From CAVRAZ01 sp963719135 (lineage in GTDB: Bacteria; Pseudomonadota; Gammaproteobacteria; DSM-19610), in assembly GCA_963719135.1 (NCBI GenBank), contig CAVRAZ010000006.1, positions 372,001-436,000 on the forward strand: 64,000 nt of DNA, given 5' to 3'. The translations under genes and the position numbers were made by a program. The notes beneath the pieces are model-generated. The model worked only from the letters and a program-made list of their open reading frames with translations. It was not told where the DNA came from and made no database searches. Positions 26,352 to 36,734 of this stretch are shown here, piece after piece (the stretch's first letter is position 1; every line of letters starts with the position of its first letter).

Positions 26352-27718
26352 GCGGTCACCCGCGCCAGGCGCTGCAGCAGTTTTTCGTGAATGCCGCCGA
26401 AGCCGCCGTTGCTCATCACCAGCAGGTGGTCGCCCGGCCGCGCGTGGCCGGCGACGGCCTCGACCATGGCGTCGATGTCATGATAAACGTCGGCCGGCCC
26501 AGGCACTTGGCGGGCGAGCGCCGCCAGGTCCCATTTCAGATCGCCGCACTGAAAGAAGCAGACGCGGTCGGCCGCGGCGAGCGCGGCCGGCAGACTGTCC
26601 ACCTGTACGCCCATGCGCATCGTGTTTGAGCGCGGCTCGAGCAGCACGACGATGCGCTGGCTGCCGATCCGCCGGCGCAGGCCCTCCAGGGTGGTCTGGA
26701 TGGCGGTCGGATGGTGCGCGAAGTCGTCGTACAGGGTGACGCCGTTGACCACGCCGCGGACCTCCATGCGCCGCTTGACGCCCTTGAACCCCGCCAGCGC
26801 GGCGACCGACTGCGCGGCCGGCACACCGACGTGACGCGCCGCGGCGATCGCCGCCAGCGCATTGTGCACATTGTGCTGACCGAGCTGCGACCATTCCAGG
26901 TGCGCCAGGCCGGCGCCCTCGAACAGCACGTCGAACGCGCCGCCGTCGCCGGCGACGGCGGCCGGACGCCATTGCGCATGCGTATCCGTGCACGACAGCG
27001 TTTCGACCGGCGTCCAGCACCCCATCGCCAGCACTTCCTGCAGGCGCCGGTCCGCCCCGTTGGCGACGATCAGTCCCTCGCCGGGCACGATGCGCACCAG
27101 GTGGTGGAACTGGCGCTGTATCGCGGCGATGTCGGGGAAGATATCGGCATGGTCGTATTCGAGGTTGTTGAGAATCAGCGTGCGCGGGCGGTAGTGGACG
27201 AACTTGGAACGCTTGTCGAAAAACGCCGTGTCGTATTCATCCGCCTCGATGACGAAGAAAGGCGACGCGCCGAGGCGCGCCGAGATTCCGAAATTGTTCG
27301 GTATGCCGCCGATCAGGAAACCGGGTTGCAGCCCGGCGTAATCGAGAATCCAGGCCAGCATGCTGGCGGTCGACGTCTTGCCGTGCGTACCGGCGACGGC
27401 CAGTACCCAGCGCTGCTGCAGAATGGAGTCGCCCAGCCACTGGGGTCCCGACGTATAGGGCATGCGCCGGTTCAGCATCGCCTCGACGGCCGGATTGCCG
27501 CGGCTCATGGCATTGCCGACCAGGACCAGGTCGGGCGTCGGTTCCAGGTTGGCGGCCGCGAACCCCTCCTTGAGCGTGATCCCCTGCTCCGCAAGCTGCG
27601 TGCTCATCGGCGGGTACACGTTGGCATCCGAACCCTCGACCCGATGACCGGCTTCGCGCGCCAGCAGCGCGAGACCGCCCATGAACGTACCGCAAATGCC
27701 GAGCACGTGGATATGCAT
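26348..27718 (-). CDS. mpl: UDP-MurNAc:L-Ala-gamma-D-Glu-meso-DAP ligase
   Basis: Recycles murein tripeptide onto UDP-MurNAc. 456 residues of the Mur ligase family: HIHVLGICGTFMGGLALLARE, the P-loop AVAGTHGKTSTASMLAWIL, FFVIEADEYDTAFFDKRSKFVHY (Mpl-specific), LNNLEYDHADIFPD, LYDDFAHHPTAI and ALEPRSNTM-like EPRSNTMRMG. Length normal. Heads the minus-strand run mpl-ubiX-lonN, 7 bp after the membrane protein gene. Confidence 0.96.
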   Translation of the reverse strand: MHIHVLGICGTFMGGLALLAREAGHRVEGSDANVYPPMSTQLAEQGITLKEGFAAANLEPTPDLVLVGNAMSRGNPAVEAMLNRRMPYTSGPQWLGDSILQQRWVLAVAGTHGKTSTASMLAWILDYAGLQPGFLIGGIPNNFGISARLGASPFFVIEADEYDTAFFDKRSKFVHYRPRTLILNNLEYDHADIFPDIAAIQRQFHHLVRIVPGEGLIVANGADRRLQEVLAMGCWTPVETLSCTDTHAQWRPAAVAGDGGAFDVLFEGAGLAHLEWSQLGQHNVHNALAAIAAARHVGVPAAQSVAALAGFKGVKRRMEVRGVVNGVTLYDDFAHHPTAIQTTLEGLRRRIGSQRIVVLLEPRSNTMRMGVQVDSLPAALAAADRVCFFQCGDLKWDLAALARQVPGPADVYHDIDAMVEAVAGHARPGDHLLVMSNGGFGGIHEKLLQRLARVTA

Positions 27719-27725
27719 CAGAATG

Positions 27726-28259
27726 TCACTTGACCGAGAGAAACAACACGTCCACCAGCTTGACCAGCAGCACCGCCTGGAAAATCGCCAGCAGCGCGCC
27801 GACCGGAAAGCGCACCGACAGCGCGTGCCGGTAGATGTGCGCGGGTACGGCGATGCTCCAGGCCATGGCGAGCAGCCAGAGCACGATCAGGATACCCGCC
27901 CCCTGCCGGCTTTGCTGCGCCTGCTGCACGCCCTGCATCAGCGGCAGCGCCACCAGCCCCAGGACGCCGCCGGCGCCGGCCAGCGCAGTCAGCGTCTGCG
28001 GCAGGCGCCCCAGCAGTCCGCGAATGGCCAGCACCGCGATACCGAAGCCCACCAGCACCAGCAGATCCAGCAGCGTCATGCCGATGGCCGTCGTCCAGGG
28101 CACGCTGACATGCGCCTGCAGACCGGTCACCAGCCCATAGAACAGCAGCGCGCCGGCCAGCGCCGCCGGAGAACGCGGGTCGTCCTGCGGCGCACGCTTC
28201 AGAAGACACAGCAGAACCCAGGATTTCAGCCAGGTGTTGATGCCGGCCGGCCGGTTCAC
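27726..28259 (-). CDS. Predicted inner-membrane protein, unknown function
   Basis: 177 residues with about five hydrophobic helices (LAGALLFYGLVTGLQ, TAIGMTLLDLLVLVGFGIAVLAI, LTALAGAGGVLGLVAL, GILIVLWLLAMAWSIAVP, GALLAIFQAVLLVKLVDVLFL). It loosely resembles YIP1-type small membrane proteins; no catalytic motif was seen. It ends 8 bp before mpl on the same strand, so probably co-transcribed. Confidence 0.6.
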   Translation of the reverse strand: MNRPAGINTWLKSWVLLCLLKRAPQDDPRSPAALAGALLFYGLVTGLQAHVSVPWTTAIGMTLLDLLVLVGFGIAVLAIRGLLGRLPQTLTALAGAGGVLGLVALPLMQGVQQAQQSRQGAGILIVLWLLAMAWSIAVPAHIYRHALSVRFPVGALLAIFQAVLLVKLVDVLFLSVK

Positions 28260-28362
28260 GAACGGCGCGGATAGGTAACACCCGCACGGCGTCGCACGCC
28301 ATCGTCAGCACCCGCCGACCAGGACCGCACCGCGTGGCGTCGTCGCGCTGGGCACCGGTCGA

Positions 28363-29715
28363 TCAACGTCTCTTCTTTCCGCCGGCCGGGGAACGCTTGC
28401 GGGCGGATTTCTTCGCGGCCGGCTTTCCGGCGGCGGTTTTCTTCGCGCCGCCTTTTCCAGCGACCGCCTTCCTTTTCGGTGCGGCCTTCCTGGCGACGCT
28501 GGTCTTCCTGCCCTGCGGCTTGCGCGCCACGGTCCTCTTCGCAGCGGCTTTCCGCTTGCCGGCGGTCTTTTTCGCCGCCGTCTTCGCGCCGGCTTTCTTC
28601 TTGCCTACGGTCTTCCTCACGGCCTTCTTCCCGGCCGGCGTTTTCCCGGCAGCCGTCTTTTTCGCCGCCGGCTTGCCCGCCGATTGCTTCCGCCCGGCGG
28701 ACGACCTCGCCGGCGCCTCTTTTGCAGACTTCCCGGCAGCGGTCTTCTTCGCCGTCGCGGCGCCGGCCGGCGTTTTCCTGACCGAGGCCGTCCTGACCGG
28801 TGGTTTTTCCGCGGCCGCGGTCTTCTCGACCGGTGCCTGCTTCGCGGCGGGGGCCTTCCTGGCCGGGGTCTTTTTCGCGGCACGCTTCGGCGGCGACGCG
28901 GCTGCGGCCGCGGGCTTGCCGACGGCGCCGGCTTCATCGGCCGCCGCTTGTGCGGTGTCATCCGGGTTTTCAGCCACCGGCTGCGGCGGTCTGGCGCCGG
29001 CACCGGTCTGCTGGCGAACGATCGCACTGCGGATCACGTCGGCCCGGTCCGGTGCCTTGCGGTTGGCGCGCTCCTCCTCCACGACTTTCATCACGGCGCG
29101 GAACACGTCGTCCACCGCCCCCACGCCGCTGACCGCGCGCAGCCGGCCCGAGTCCCGATAACGCTGAATCAGCGGCGCCGTCTGCGTTTCGTAGATGCGC
29201 AGCCGGTTGCCGATGGTCTCTTCGTTGTCGTCGGCCCGCTGCCGCAGGCGGCCGCCGCATTCGTCGCAACGGTCGTCCAGCTTGGGGGGCGCGGAAAATA
29301 TGTTGTACATGGCGCCGCACGACATGCAGGTGCGGCGTCCGACGAGGCGCTGCAGCAGCCAGTCGGTGTCGACGTTGATCAGCAGGACCAGTTCGATCGG
29401 CTGGCCGATCTGGCTCAGCAGTTCGTCCAGCGCTTCGGCCTGCACGACCGTGCGCGGGAAACCGTCCAGAATGAAGCCGTCGCGCACGTCCGGCTGCGCC
29501 AGCCGCTCACGGATGACGCCGAGCACAATCTCGTCCGAAACGAGCTGACCCGCGTCCATGACCGACTTGGCCGCACGTCCCAGCGGCGTTCCGGCCTCGA
29601 CCGCCGCGCGCAACAGATCGCCGGTGGAAATTTCCGGGACCTTGAGCACCTTGGCCAAGCGTTGTCCCTGGGTACCTTTGCCTGCGCCTGGCGCGCCCAG
29701 CAATATCAGTCTCAT
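28363..29715 (-). CDS. adk: Adenylate kinase with a long histone-H1-like C-terminal tail
   Basis: 450 residues; Adk is normally about 215. Residues 1-217 are a complete enzyme (2 ADP = ATP + AMP): P-loop GAPGAGKGTQ at 7-16, STGDLLR, DGFILDGFPRT, and a LID with four cysteines (130, 133, 150, 153) of the zinc-binding type. Residues 219-450 are low-complexity, rich in Lys, Ala, Arg, Thr and Pro with repeated AAKK, AGKK and PAAKK units, like bacterial H1-type tails (AlgP, Hc1). The reading frame is continuous across the junction and the tail stays open for over 690 bp. The tail should bind polyanions (DNA, RNA, polyphosphate); that is inference. Confidence 0.92.
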   Translation of the reverse strand: MRLILLGAPGAGKGTQGQRLAKVLKVPEISTGDLLRAAVEAGTPLGRAAKSVMDAGQLVSDEIVLGVIRERLAQPDVRDGFILDGFPRTVVQAEALDELLSQIGQPIELVLLINVDTDWLLQRLVGRRTCMSCGAMYNIFSAPPKLDDRCDECGGRLRQRADDNEETIGNRLRIYETQTAPLIQRYRDSGRLRAVSGVGAVDDVFRAVMKVVEEERANRKAPDRADVIRSAIVRQQTGAGARPPQPVAENPDDTAQAAADEAGAVGKPAAAAASPPKRAAKKTPARKAPAAKQAPVEKTAAAEKPPVRTASVRKTPAGAATAKKTAAGKSAKEAPARSSAGRKQSAGKPAAKKTAAGKTPAGKKAVRKTVGKKKAGAKTAAKKTAGKRKAAAKRTVARKPQGRKTSVARKAAPKRKAVAGKGGAKKTAAGKPAAKKSARKRSPAGGKKRR

Positions 29716-29962
29716 AGTTCTATCGCACCTGCTTTATCATTGATTGTTCTTAGAAAATTGACCTATCGAGCGACGCACCAACCCCATAGGAAATAAGTTT
29801 TTTCGGTAACCGCATACAATATTTTGCGTGGTCCGCGCCCGGTTAACCGTTTAAGCTACCGTCTGCACCCCGCCGAAGTCAAACAAAGTTTATGAATTCC
29901 ATTGGGTTTTGAGCTATCCTTTAGCGCCTTTCCGATACCCTGCCGGCGCCCCCTGACCCGCG

Positions 29963-30304
29963 ATGAAAGCGATTCCTGCATTCACGGAAAACGAGATTTG
30001 GACGGTGGAAACCGCGCTGGGCGAGCGCTACGGCGAGCCCAAGGCGCTTGAGCTGGCCGAGACGGAGCTGCGCCTGAGTCCCGCCTCGACCCTGCTGACG
30101 CTCTGCCCGACCCTCTACTGGGAAGACAAGGGCTGCCACTTCATCGTCTGCAAGACCGGCGAGAAACACTACCGGTGCCAGTTCTTTTACCGGGTTCACC
30201 AGCTGTACGGCACGGGCATCGAAGAGTACGACGACCTGACCGAATGCGTGGTCACGCTGCTGCAGGTGCAAGCGGATTACGTCGCCCGGCAGGCTACGCC
30301 GTGA
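29963..30304 (+). CDS. Hypothetical protein upstream of pfp
   Basis: 113 residues, acidic-neutral, no signal peptide or membrane segment. Begins MKAIPAFTENEIWTVETALGERYG and contains a Cys pair (CPTLYWEDKGCHF) plus two further Cys (FIVCKTG, YRCQFFYR). Family not recognised. The gene-like codon use, ATG and distance (80 bp) to pfp on the same strand support a real gene. Confidence 0.6.
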   Translation: MKAIPAFTENEIWTVETALGERYGEPKALELAETELRLSPASTLLTLCPTLYWEDKGCHFIVCKTGEKHYRCQFFYRVHQLYGTGIEEYDDLTECVVTLLQVQADYVARQATP

Positions 30305-30383
30305 ACCGGCGAACCGCATACCACCGGGCCCGTTGCACACGGCCCCGGCCCTGATCCGAACCCAACCGACAGGAGTACATTCG

Positions 30384-31667
30384 ATGGCGAAAGCTTCAGC
30401 CAAAAAGAAAAACGCGTTCTACGCGCAGTCCGGCGGCGTCACCGCGGTGATCAACGCCAGCGCCTGCGGCGTGATCGAGACCGCGCGCAAGCACAAGGAC
30501 AAGATCGGCAAGGTCTATGCCGGTCGCAACGGCATCATCGGCGCACTGACCGAAGACCTCATCGACACCGGCAAGGACTCCGACAAGGCCATCGCGGCGC
30601 TGCGCCACACCCCGAGCGGCGCGTTCGGTTCCTGCCGCTACAAGCTGAAAAGTCTCGAGGCCAATCAGCGCGAGTACGAGCGCCTGATCCAGGTCTTCGC
30701 AGCACACGACATCGGCTATTTCTTCTACAACGGCGGCGGCGACTCGGCCGACACCTGCCTCAAGGTCTCCGAGCTGTCCGAAAAGCTCGGTTACCCGATC
30801 CAGGCCATTCATGTGCCGAAGACCGTCGACAACGACCTGCCGATCACCGACAACTGCCCGGGCTTCGGGTCGGTCGCCAAGTACATCGCGGTGTCGACCC
30901 GCGAAGCGAGCTTCGACGTGGCGTCCATGGCCAAGACCTCGACCAAGATCTTCGTGCTCGAGGTCATGGGCCGGCACGCCGGCTGGATCGCCGCCGCCGG
31001 CGGTCTGGCTTCCGACGAAGACTGCGATCTGCCGATCCTGATCCTGTTTCCCGAGGTGGCGTTCAACCAGGAAACCTTCCTCGCGACGGTCGACGCCAAA
31101 GTAAAGAAATACGGCTACTGCTCGATCGTGGTGTCCGAGGGCTGCCACTGGCCGGACGGCAAGTTCCTCGCCGAACAGGGCACCCGCGATGCGTTCGGCC
31201 ACGCCCAGCTCGGCGGCGCCGCCCCGGTGGTCGCCAACATGATCAAGGATGCGCTCGGCCACAAGTTCCATTGGGCGGTGGCGGATTACCTGCAGCGCGC
31301 CGCGCGCCACATCGCCTCGGGCTCCGACGTCGAGCAGGCCTATGCGCTGGGCAAGGCGGCGGTGCAGCTTGCGCTCAAGGGCAGGAACTCGGTGATGCCG
31401 ACCATCGTGCGCAAATCGAACAAGCCCTACAAGTGGGCGATCGGCGAAGCGCCGCTCGCCAAGGTGGCCAACGTCGAGAAGATGATGCCCAAGACTTTCA
31501 TCACCAAGGACGGGTTCGGCATCACCCAGAAATGCCGCGACTACCTGCAGCCGCTGATCCAGGGCGAGGACTATCCGCCGTACGGCAAGAACGGCATGCC
31601 GAAGTACGTACAGTTGAAGAATGTCGCGGTGAAGAAGAAACTCGGCTCGGATTTCGAGCTGAAGTAG
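30384..31667 (+). CDS. pfp: Pyrophosphate-dependent 6-phosphofructokinase
   Basis: Reversible PPi + fructose-6-P to fructose-1,6-bisP + Pi in the cytosol. About 427 residues. PPi use is indicated by GGGDSADT with Asp120 in place of the Gly of ATP enzymes, and by Lys146 in PKTVDND (ATP enzymes have PGT). MGRHAGWIAAAGG binds the sugar phosphate. ATG 30384 has AGGAG upstream. The following small gene and hppA complete a PPi module like the pfp-hpp operon reported for Methylococcus capsulatus. Confidence 0.95.
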   Translation: MAKASAKKKNAFYAQSGGVTAVINASACGVIETARKHKDKIGKVYAGRNGIIGALTEDLIDTGKDSDKAIAALRHTPSGAFGSCRYKLKSLEANQREYERLIQVFAAHDIGYFFYNGGGDSADTCLKVSELSEKLGYPIQAIHVPKTVDNDLPITDNCPGFGSVAKYIAVSTREASFDVASMAKTSTKIFVLEVMGRHAGWIAAAGGLASDEDCDLPILILFPEVAFNQETFLATVDAKVKKYGYCSIVVSEGCHWPDGKFLAEQGTRDAFGHAQLGGAAPVVANMIKDALGHKFHWAVADYLQRAARHIASGSDVEQAYALGKAAVQLALKGRNSVMPTIVRKSNKPYKWAIGEAPLAKVANVEKMMPKTFITKDGFGITQKCRDYLQPLIQGEDYPPYGKNGMPKYVQLKNVAVKKKLGSDFELK

Positions 31668-31679
31668 TTCAGTCGAACG

Positions 31680-31702
31680 ACGGGGCGCTGCCTGCGCCCC
31701 GT
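31680..31702 (+). terminator. Stem-loop after pfp
   Basis: ACGGGGCGC, loop TGCCT, GCGCCCCGT: a perfect 9-bp stem 12 bases after the pfp stop. It is followed by only two T, so it may attenuate rather than terminate before the small gene and hppA, or protect the pfp mRNA. Confidence 0.5.
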
Positions 31703-31774
31703 TGCGTAGCGGAATACGCCGGTGTCGAACGGCCCGCGCGATCCGATACCGGAAGTCTTCAGGGGATCGAAGTC

Positions 31775-31972
31775 ATGACGCTCGAAAAAGCCCGCGAACT
31801 GCTGGCCGTGCAGGCCAGGATGGGCGGTGGTTACAACCGTAACGGCGCCCGGCTTATTCTTGCCGAAGTCCAGCAGGAACACGGCCAGATGGCGGTCGAC
31901 CGCCTGATCCGGGATTTCGATCTGGAAACGCTGTTCGGATTCAGGCCGGGCACCGAATTCCATCGGCCGTGA
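31775..31972 (+). CDS. 65-residue protein between pfp and hppA
   Basis: Small soluble protein MTLEKARELLAVQARMGGGY... with predicted helices, a central NRNGARLILAEVQQEHGQMAVDRLIRDFDLE and the end FGFRPGTEF. AGGGGA lies about 8 bases before the ATG. No family recognised. Its position between two PPi enzymes suggests a link to one of them (regulator or subunit); this is inference from neighbourhood only. Confidence 0.7.
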   Translation: MTLEKARELLAVQARMGGGYNRNGARLILAEVQQEHGQMAVDRLIRDFDLETLFGFRPGTEFHRP

Positions 31973-32026
31973 GACTCCCCGTACGGACAGCGTAACAACC
32001 AACGACCTCACTCTTAAGGAGAAATC

Positions 32027-34054
<2,028 letters not shown>

Positions 34055-34062
34055 ACAACGAC

Positions 34063-34095
34063 ACCAGGGGACAGAATTGAATTCTGTCCCCTGGT
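34063..34095. repeat. 33-bp perfect palindrome after hppA
   Basis: Two 16-base arms (ACCAGGGGACAGAATT and its exact complement) around a single G. GGGGACAGAATT-type palindromes are scattered in many proteobacterial genomes, often beside REP-associated or IS200-type transposase genes; none is in this window. It directly follows the hppA stop and may form a hairpin in the mRNA. Confidence 0.75.
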
Positions 34096-34103
34096 TCGCT
34101 TAT

Positions 34104-34134
34104 GAAGGCCGGTATGATACCGGCCTTCGCTTTT
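34104..34134 (+). terminator. Rho-independent terminator after hppA
   Basis: GAAGGCCGGTA, loop TGA, TACCGGCCTTC, then GCTTTT: an 11-bp perfect stem followed by a T run, 50 bases after hppA and before ppa. Best terminator in the window. Confidence 0.75.
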
Positions 34135-34199
34135 GTTGAAACCCGGGAAACTGGGACCGGCCGAATTGGCTCCCCGCTGACTACCGGCAAGGAATACCC

Positions 34200-34746
34200 A
34201 TGAACCTCGATCGCGTCGACTCCGGCAATGACGTACCCAACGACATCAACGTCATCATCGAAATCCCGGCGCACAGCGACCCGGTGAAGTACGAGGTGGA
34301 CAAGGCGACCGGCGCCATGTTCGTCGACCGCTTCATGAACACGGCCATGCACTACCCCTGCAACTACGGCTATGTGCCGCCCACGCTGTCCGCGGACGGC
34401 GATCCGGTGGACGTGCTGGTGCTGTCGCCGGTGCCGTTGATCAGCGGCTCGGTGGTGCGCTGCCGGCCGGTCGGCGTGCTGAAGATGGCCGACGAATCCG
34501 GCGACGACGCCAAGGTGCTCGCCGTGCCGATCGACAAGCTGTGCAAGGTGTAGCGCGGTGCAGGACTTCCGTGACCTGCCCGGCGTGGTGCTGGAACAGA
34601 TCGCGCACTTCTTCGAACACTACAAGGACCTGGACGAAGGCAAGTGGGTGCGGGTCGAAGGCTGGGCGGGCGTCGACGAGACCAAACAGGAAATCCTGCG
34701 CAGCGTGGAGATGTACCAGGAGGCGCCGGAGAAGCCGCTGTTTTGA
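34200..34746 (+). CDS. ppa: Soluble inorganic pyrophosphatase, interrupted
   Basis: Family I PPase. The first 117 residues (VIIEIPAHSDPVKYEVDK, HYPCNYGYVP, catalytic DGDPVDVLVLSPVP, GVLKMADESGDDAKVLAVP) end at a TAG at 34551 after KLCKV. A second frame then gives QDFRDLPGVVLEQIAHFFEHYKDLDEGKWVRVEGW to the stop at 34746, which is the correct C-terminal third. Two missing bases near 34551-34560 explain both the stop and the shift. The start has AAGGA upstream. Either sequencing error or true loss; a soluble PPase would compete with HppA and Pfp for PPi. Confidence 0.85.
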
Positions 34747-34758
34747 TTTTTTCTTTAT

Positions 34759-35014
34759 TTAACCACAAAGGACACACAGGACACGAAGGTAAAGATTGCT
34801 TCAGTTTCGGGTCGGAAGACCTGCAGGAGCGAATTTATTCGTGACCACCAAGAACCCGTAAGTTGATGGGATGAAGAATGAAGCCCAACACGGCGGGCAT
34901 GGGTTACACATTCGTTCAACCCAACTTATCCGGGCTTCATTCAATACCAGGCGCCATGAACACCGCCGGCCAGACAATTCTCTACTTCGTGTCCTGTGTG
35001 TCCTTTGTGGTTAA
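34759..35014. repeat. 30-bp perfect inverted repeat bounding a repeat-rich spacer
   Basis: The left arm (34759-34788, TTAACCACAAAGGACACACA...GAAG) is the exact complement of the right arm (34985-35014). Between them are a second inverted motif (GAATGAAGCCC and GGGCTTCATTC) and no plausible gene. ACCACAAAGGACAC-type repeats recur at 35795-35870 and, as a variant, at 60069-60141. Confidence 0.7.
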
Positions 35015-35090
35015 GAAAAGGGGTTCCCTTCGCGTCCTTAGCGTCCTTTGCGGTTAAAATGCGTATGCACTCAACAAAACCCACCAACCC

Positions 35091-35630
35091 ATGAAAATCT
35101 GCATTCTCTCCGACAGTCACGATCACCGCCCCCTGCTGGAGGCGGCGGGTCTGGCGGCGAAAGACGCCGGGGCCGAGGCCATTCTGCACTGCGGCGACGT
35201 GGTCGCGCCCAGCACGTTGAGCGTACTGCGCCCGCTCGGCATCCCCGTGCACGTTATCCACGGCAACAACACCGGCGACCTGTACATGATGTCGCGCGTT
35301 GCCAACCGGCCGGACAGCACCCTGCATTTCTACGGGATGGATGCCGGCATACGGCTGCACGACCGACGTATTTTCCTGGTGCACTATCCGCACTACGCGC
35401 GCGCCATCGCGGCCACCGGCGACTGGGACCTGGTGTGCTGCGGACACGATCACGCGGCCGCTGTGGAGTCCGTGAAAAACATGCACGGCGGTTCGACCTG
35501 GCTCGTCAATCCCGGCACGGTGGGCGGCGTCGACGCGCCGGCGACCTATGTCATCGGCGACCTGGACAGCATGACCTTCGAGATACGCGAGGTTTCGCTG
35601 CCGAGCGTCGGCGCGGCGACGCCGCGCTGA
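35091..35630 (+). CDS. YfcE/MJ0936-type metallophosphoesterase
   Basis: 179-residue calcineurin-like phosphodiesterase. Metal-binding motifs in order: SDSHDH (7-12), HCGDV, GNN, HYPH and GHDHA, with NPGTVGG near the end as in YfcE. Cytosolic; the physiological substrate is unknown. The gene is flanked on both sides by modules of the same repeat family, which isolates it from its neighbours. Confidence 0.88.
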   Translation: MKICILSDSHDHRPLLEAAGLAAKDAGAEAILHCGDVVAPSTLSVLRPLGIPVHVIHGNNTGDLYMMSRVANRPDSTLHFYGMDAGIRLHDRRIFLVHYPHYARAIAATGDWDLVCCGHDHAAAVESVKNMHGGSTWLVNPGTVGGVDAPATYVIGDLDSMTFEIREVSLPSVGAATPR

Positions 35631-35693
35631 CAAACACCGGCCGGGGAACCTCTGAGTTATTCGTCATTGCGAGGAACACAGTGATGAAGCTCG

Positions 35694-35870
35694 GGTAGGT
35701 TGATGGGCTGAACGGATGTGAAGCCCATCCTACGGGTGGTCGCGGGCAAGCCTGATCCTGCAGGCATTCCGAAGCGAAACTGAAGCAATCCTTATCTTCG
35801 TGTCCCTTGTGTCCGTTGTGGTTGAAAGCGGTGGTTTCCTGCGCGTCCTTTGCGGCTGAAGACGGGAACA
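35694..35870. repeat. Repeat module downstream of the yfcE-like gene
   Basis: Contains GTAGGTTGATGGGCTGAAC...GAAGCCCATCCTAC (35694-35732), then CGAAACTGAAGCAATCC and CTTCGTGTCCCTTGTGTCCGTTGTGGTT. The last 75 bp are an inverted copy of 34759-34830; 35795-35865 is also a direct copy of 34985-35060. No gene is seen in this spacer. Confidence 0.6.
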
Positions 35871-35891
35871 GGCCAATGGATCGGGGCTTCC

Positions 35892-36734
35892 CTAGCCTTC
35901 CACCCGCTGCGCCAGTTGCATCTCGCGCCGGCGCTTCTTCTCCGCCCGCATTCCCACCCAGTTTCCGGCGAGGATGAATACGGCGACGACCAGGATGATC
36001 AGCGTCGCCAGCGCATTGATCTTGGGACTGACGCCCAGCCGCACGCTGGAGAAGATCACCATCGGCAGCGTCGTCGACCCCGGTCCGGAGACGAAGCTCG
36101 CGATCACCAGGTCGTCGAGCGACAGCGTGAACGACAGCAGCCAGCCGGCGACCAGCGACGGCGCGATGATCGGCAGGGTGATCACGAAAAACACCTTGGC
36201 GGGACGCGCGCCGAGATCCAGCGCAGCCTCCTCGATCGACACATCCATGTCCCGCAGGCGCGACTGGATGACGATGGCGACATAGGCGGTGCAGAAGGTG
36301 ACGTGCGCGATCCAGATGGTCAGCATGCCGCGCCCCGCCGGCCAGCCGATCAATTGCTCCATCGAAACGAACAGCAGCAGCAGCGACAGGCCGGTGATGA
36401 CGTCCGGCATGACCAGCGGCGCAGTGATCATGCCGGCGAACAGATTGTGCCCGCGGAAACGCCCGATGCGCGCCATGATGTGGCCCGCGGCGGTGCCGAG
36501 CACCACGGACGCCGACGCGGTCAGAAAGGCGATGCGCAGACTCATCCAGGCCGCATCGAGGATCTGGCGGTCCTTCAGCAGTTCGCCGTACCACTTGAAC
36601 GAAAACCCGGACCAGACCGTCACCAGCCGCGACTCGTTGAACGAGTAGACGATCAGGATCAGGATCGGTCCGTACAGGAACGCAAAGCCGAACGCCAGCA
36701 CCGTCAACAGGAACCGCGAACGCCGCCCGTTCAC
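35892..36734 (-). CDS. potI: Polyamine ABC transporter permease, PotI/SpuH
   Basis: 280-residue inner-membrane permease with six helices. The EAA loop is EEAALDLGARPAKVFFVITLPII, which docks on the ATPase. ITAPLVMPDVITGLSLLLLF and the FTLSLDDLVIASFVSGPG segment match PotC/PotI. Overlaps potH by 4 bp; last gene of the minus-strand spu operon. Confidence 0.93.
   Translation of the reverse strand: MNGRRSRFLLTVLAFGFAFLYGPILILIVYSFNESRLVTVWSGFSFKWYGELLKDRQILDAAWMSLRIAFLTASASVVLGTAAGHIMARIGRFRGHNLFAGMITAPLVMPDVITGLSLLLLFVSMEQLIGWPAGRGMLTIWIAHVTFCTAYVAIVIQSRLRDMDVSIEEAALDLGARPAKVFFVITLPIIAPSLVAGWLLSFTLSLDDLVIASFVSGPGSTTLPMVIFSSVRLGVSPKINALATLIILVVAVFILAGNWVGMRAEKKRRREMQLAQRVEG

Noticed and set aside
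28363..29060. Adk tail as a separate histone-like gene
   Set aside because: There is no stop or frame change between the kinase and the tail and no ribosome site at the junction.
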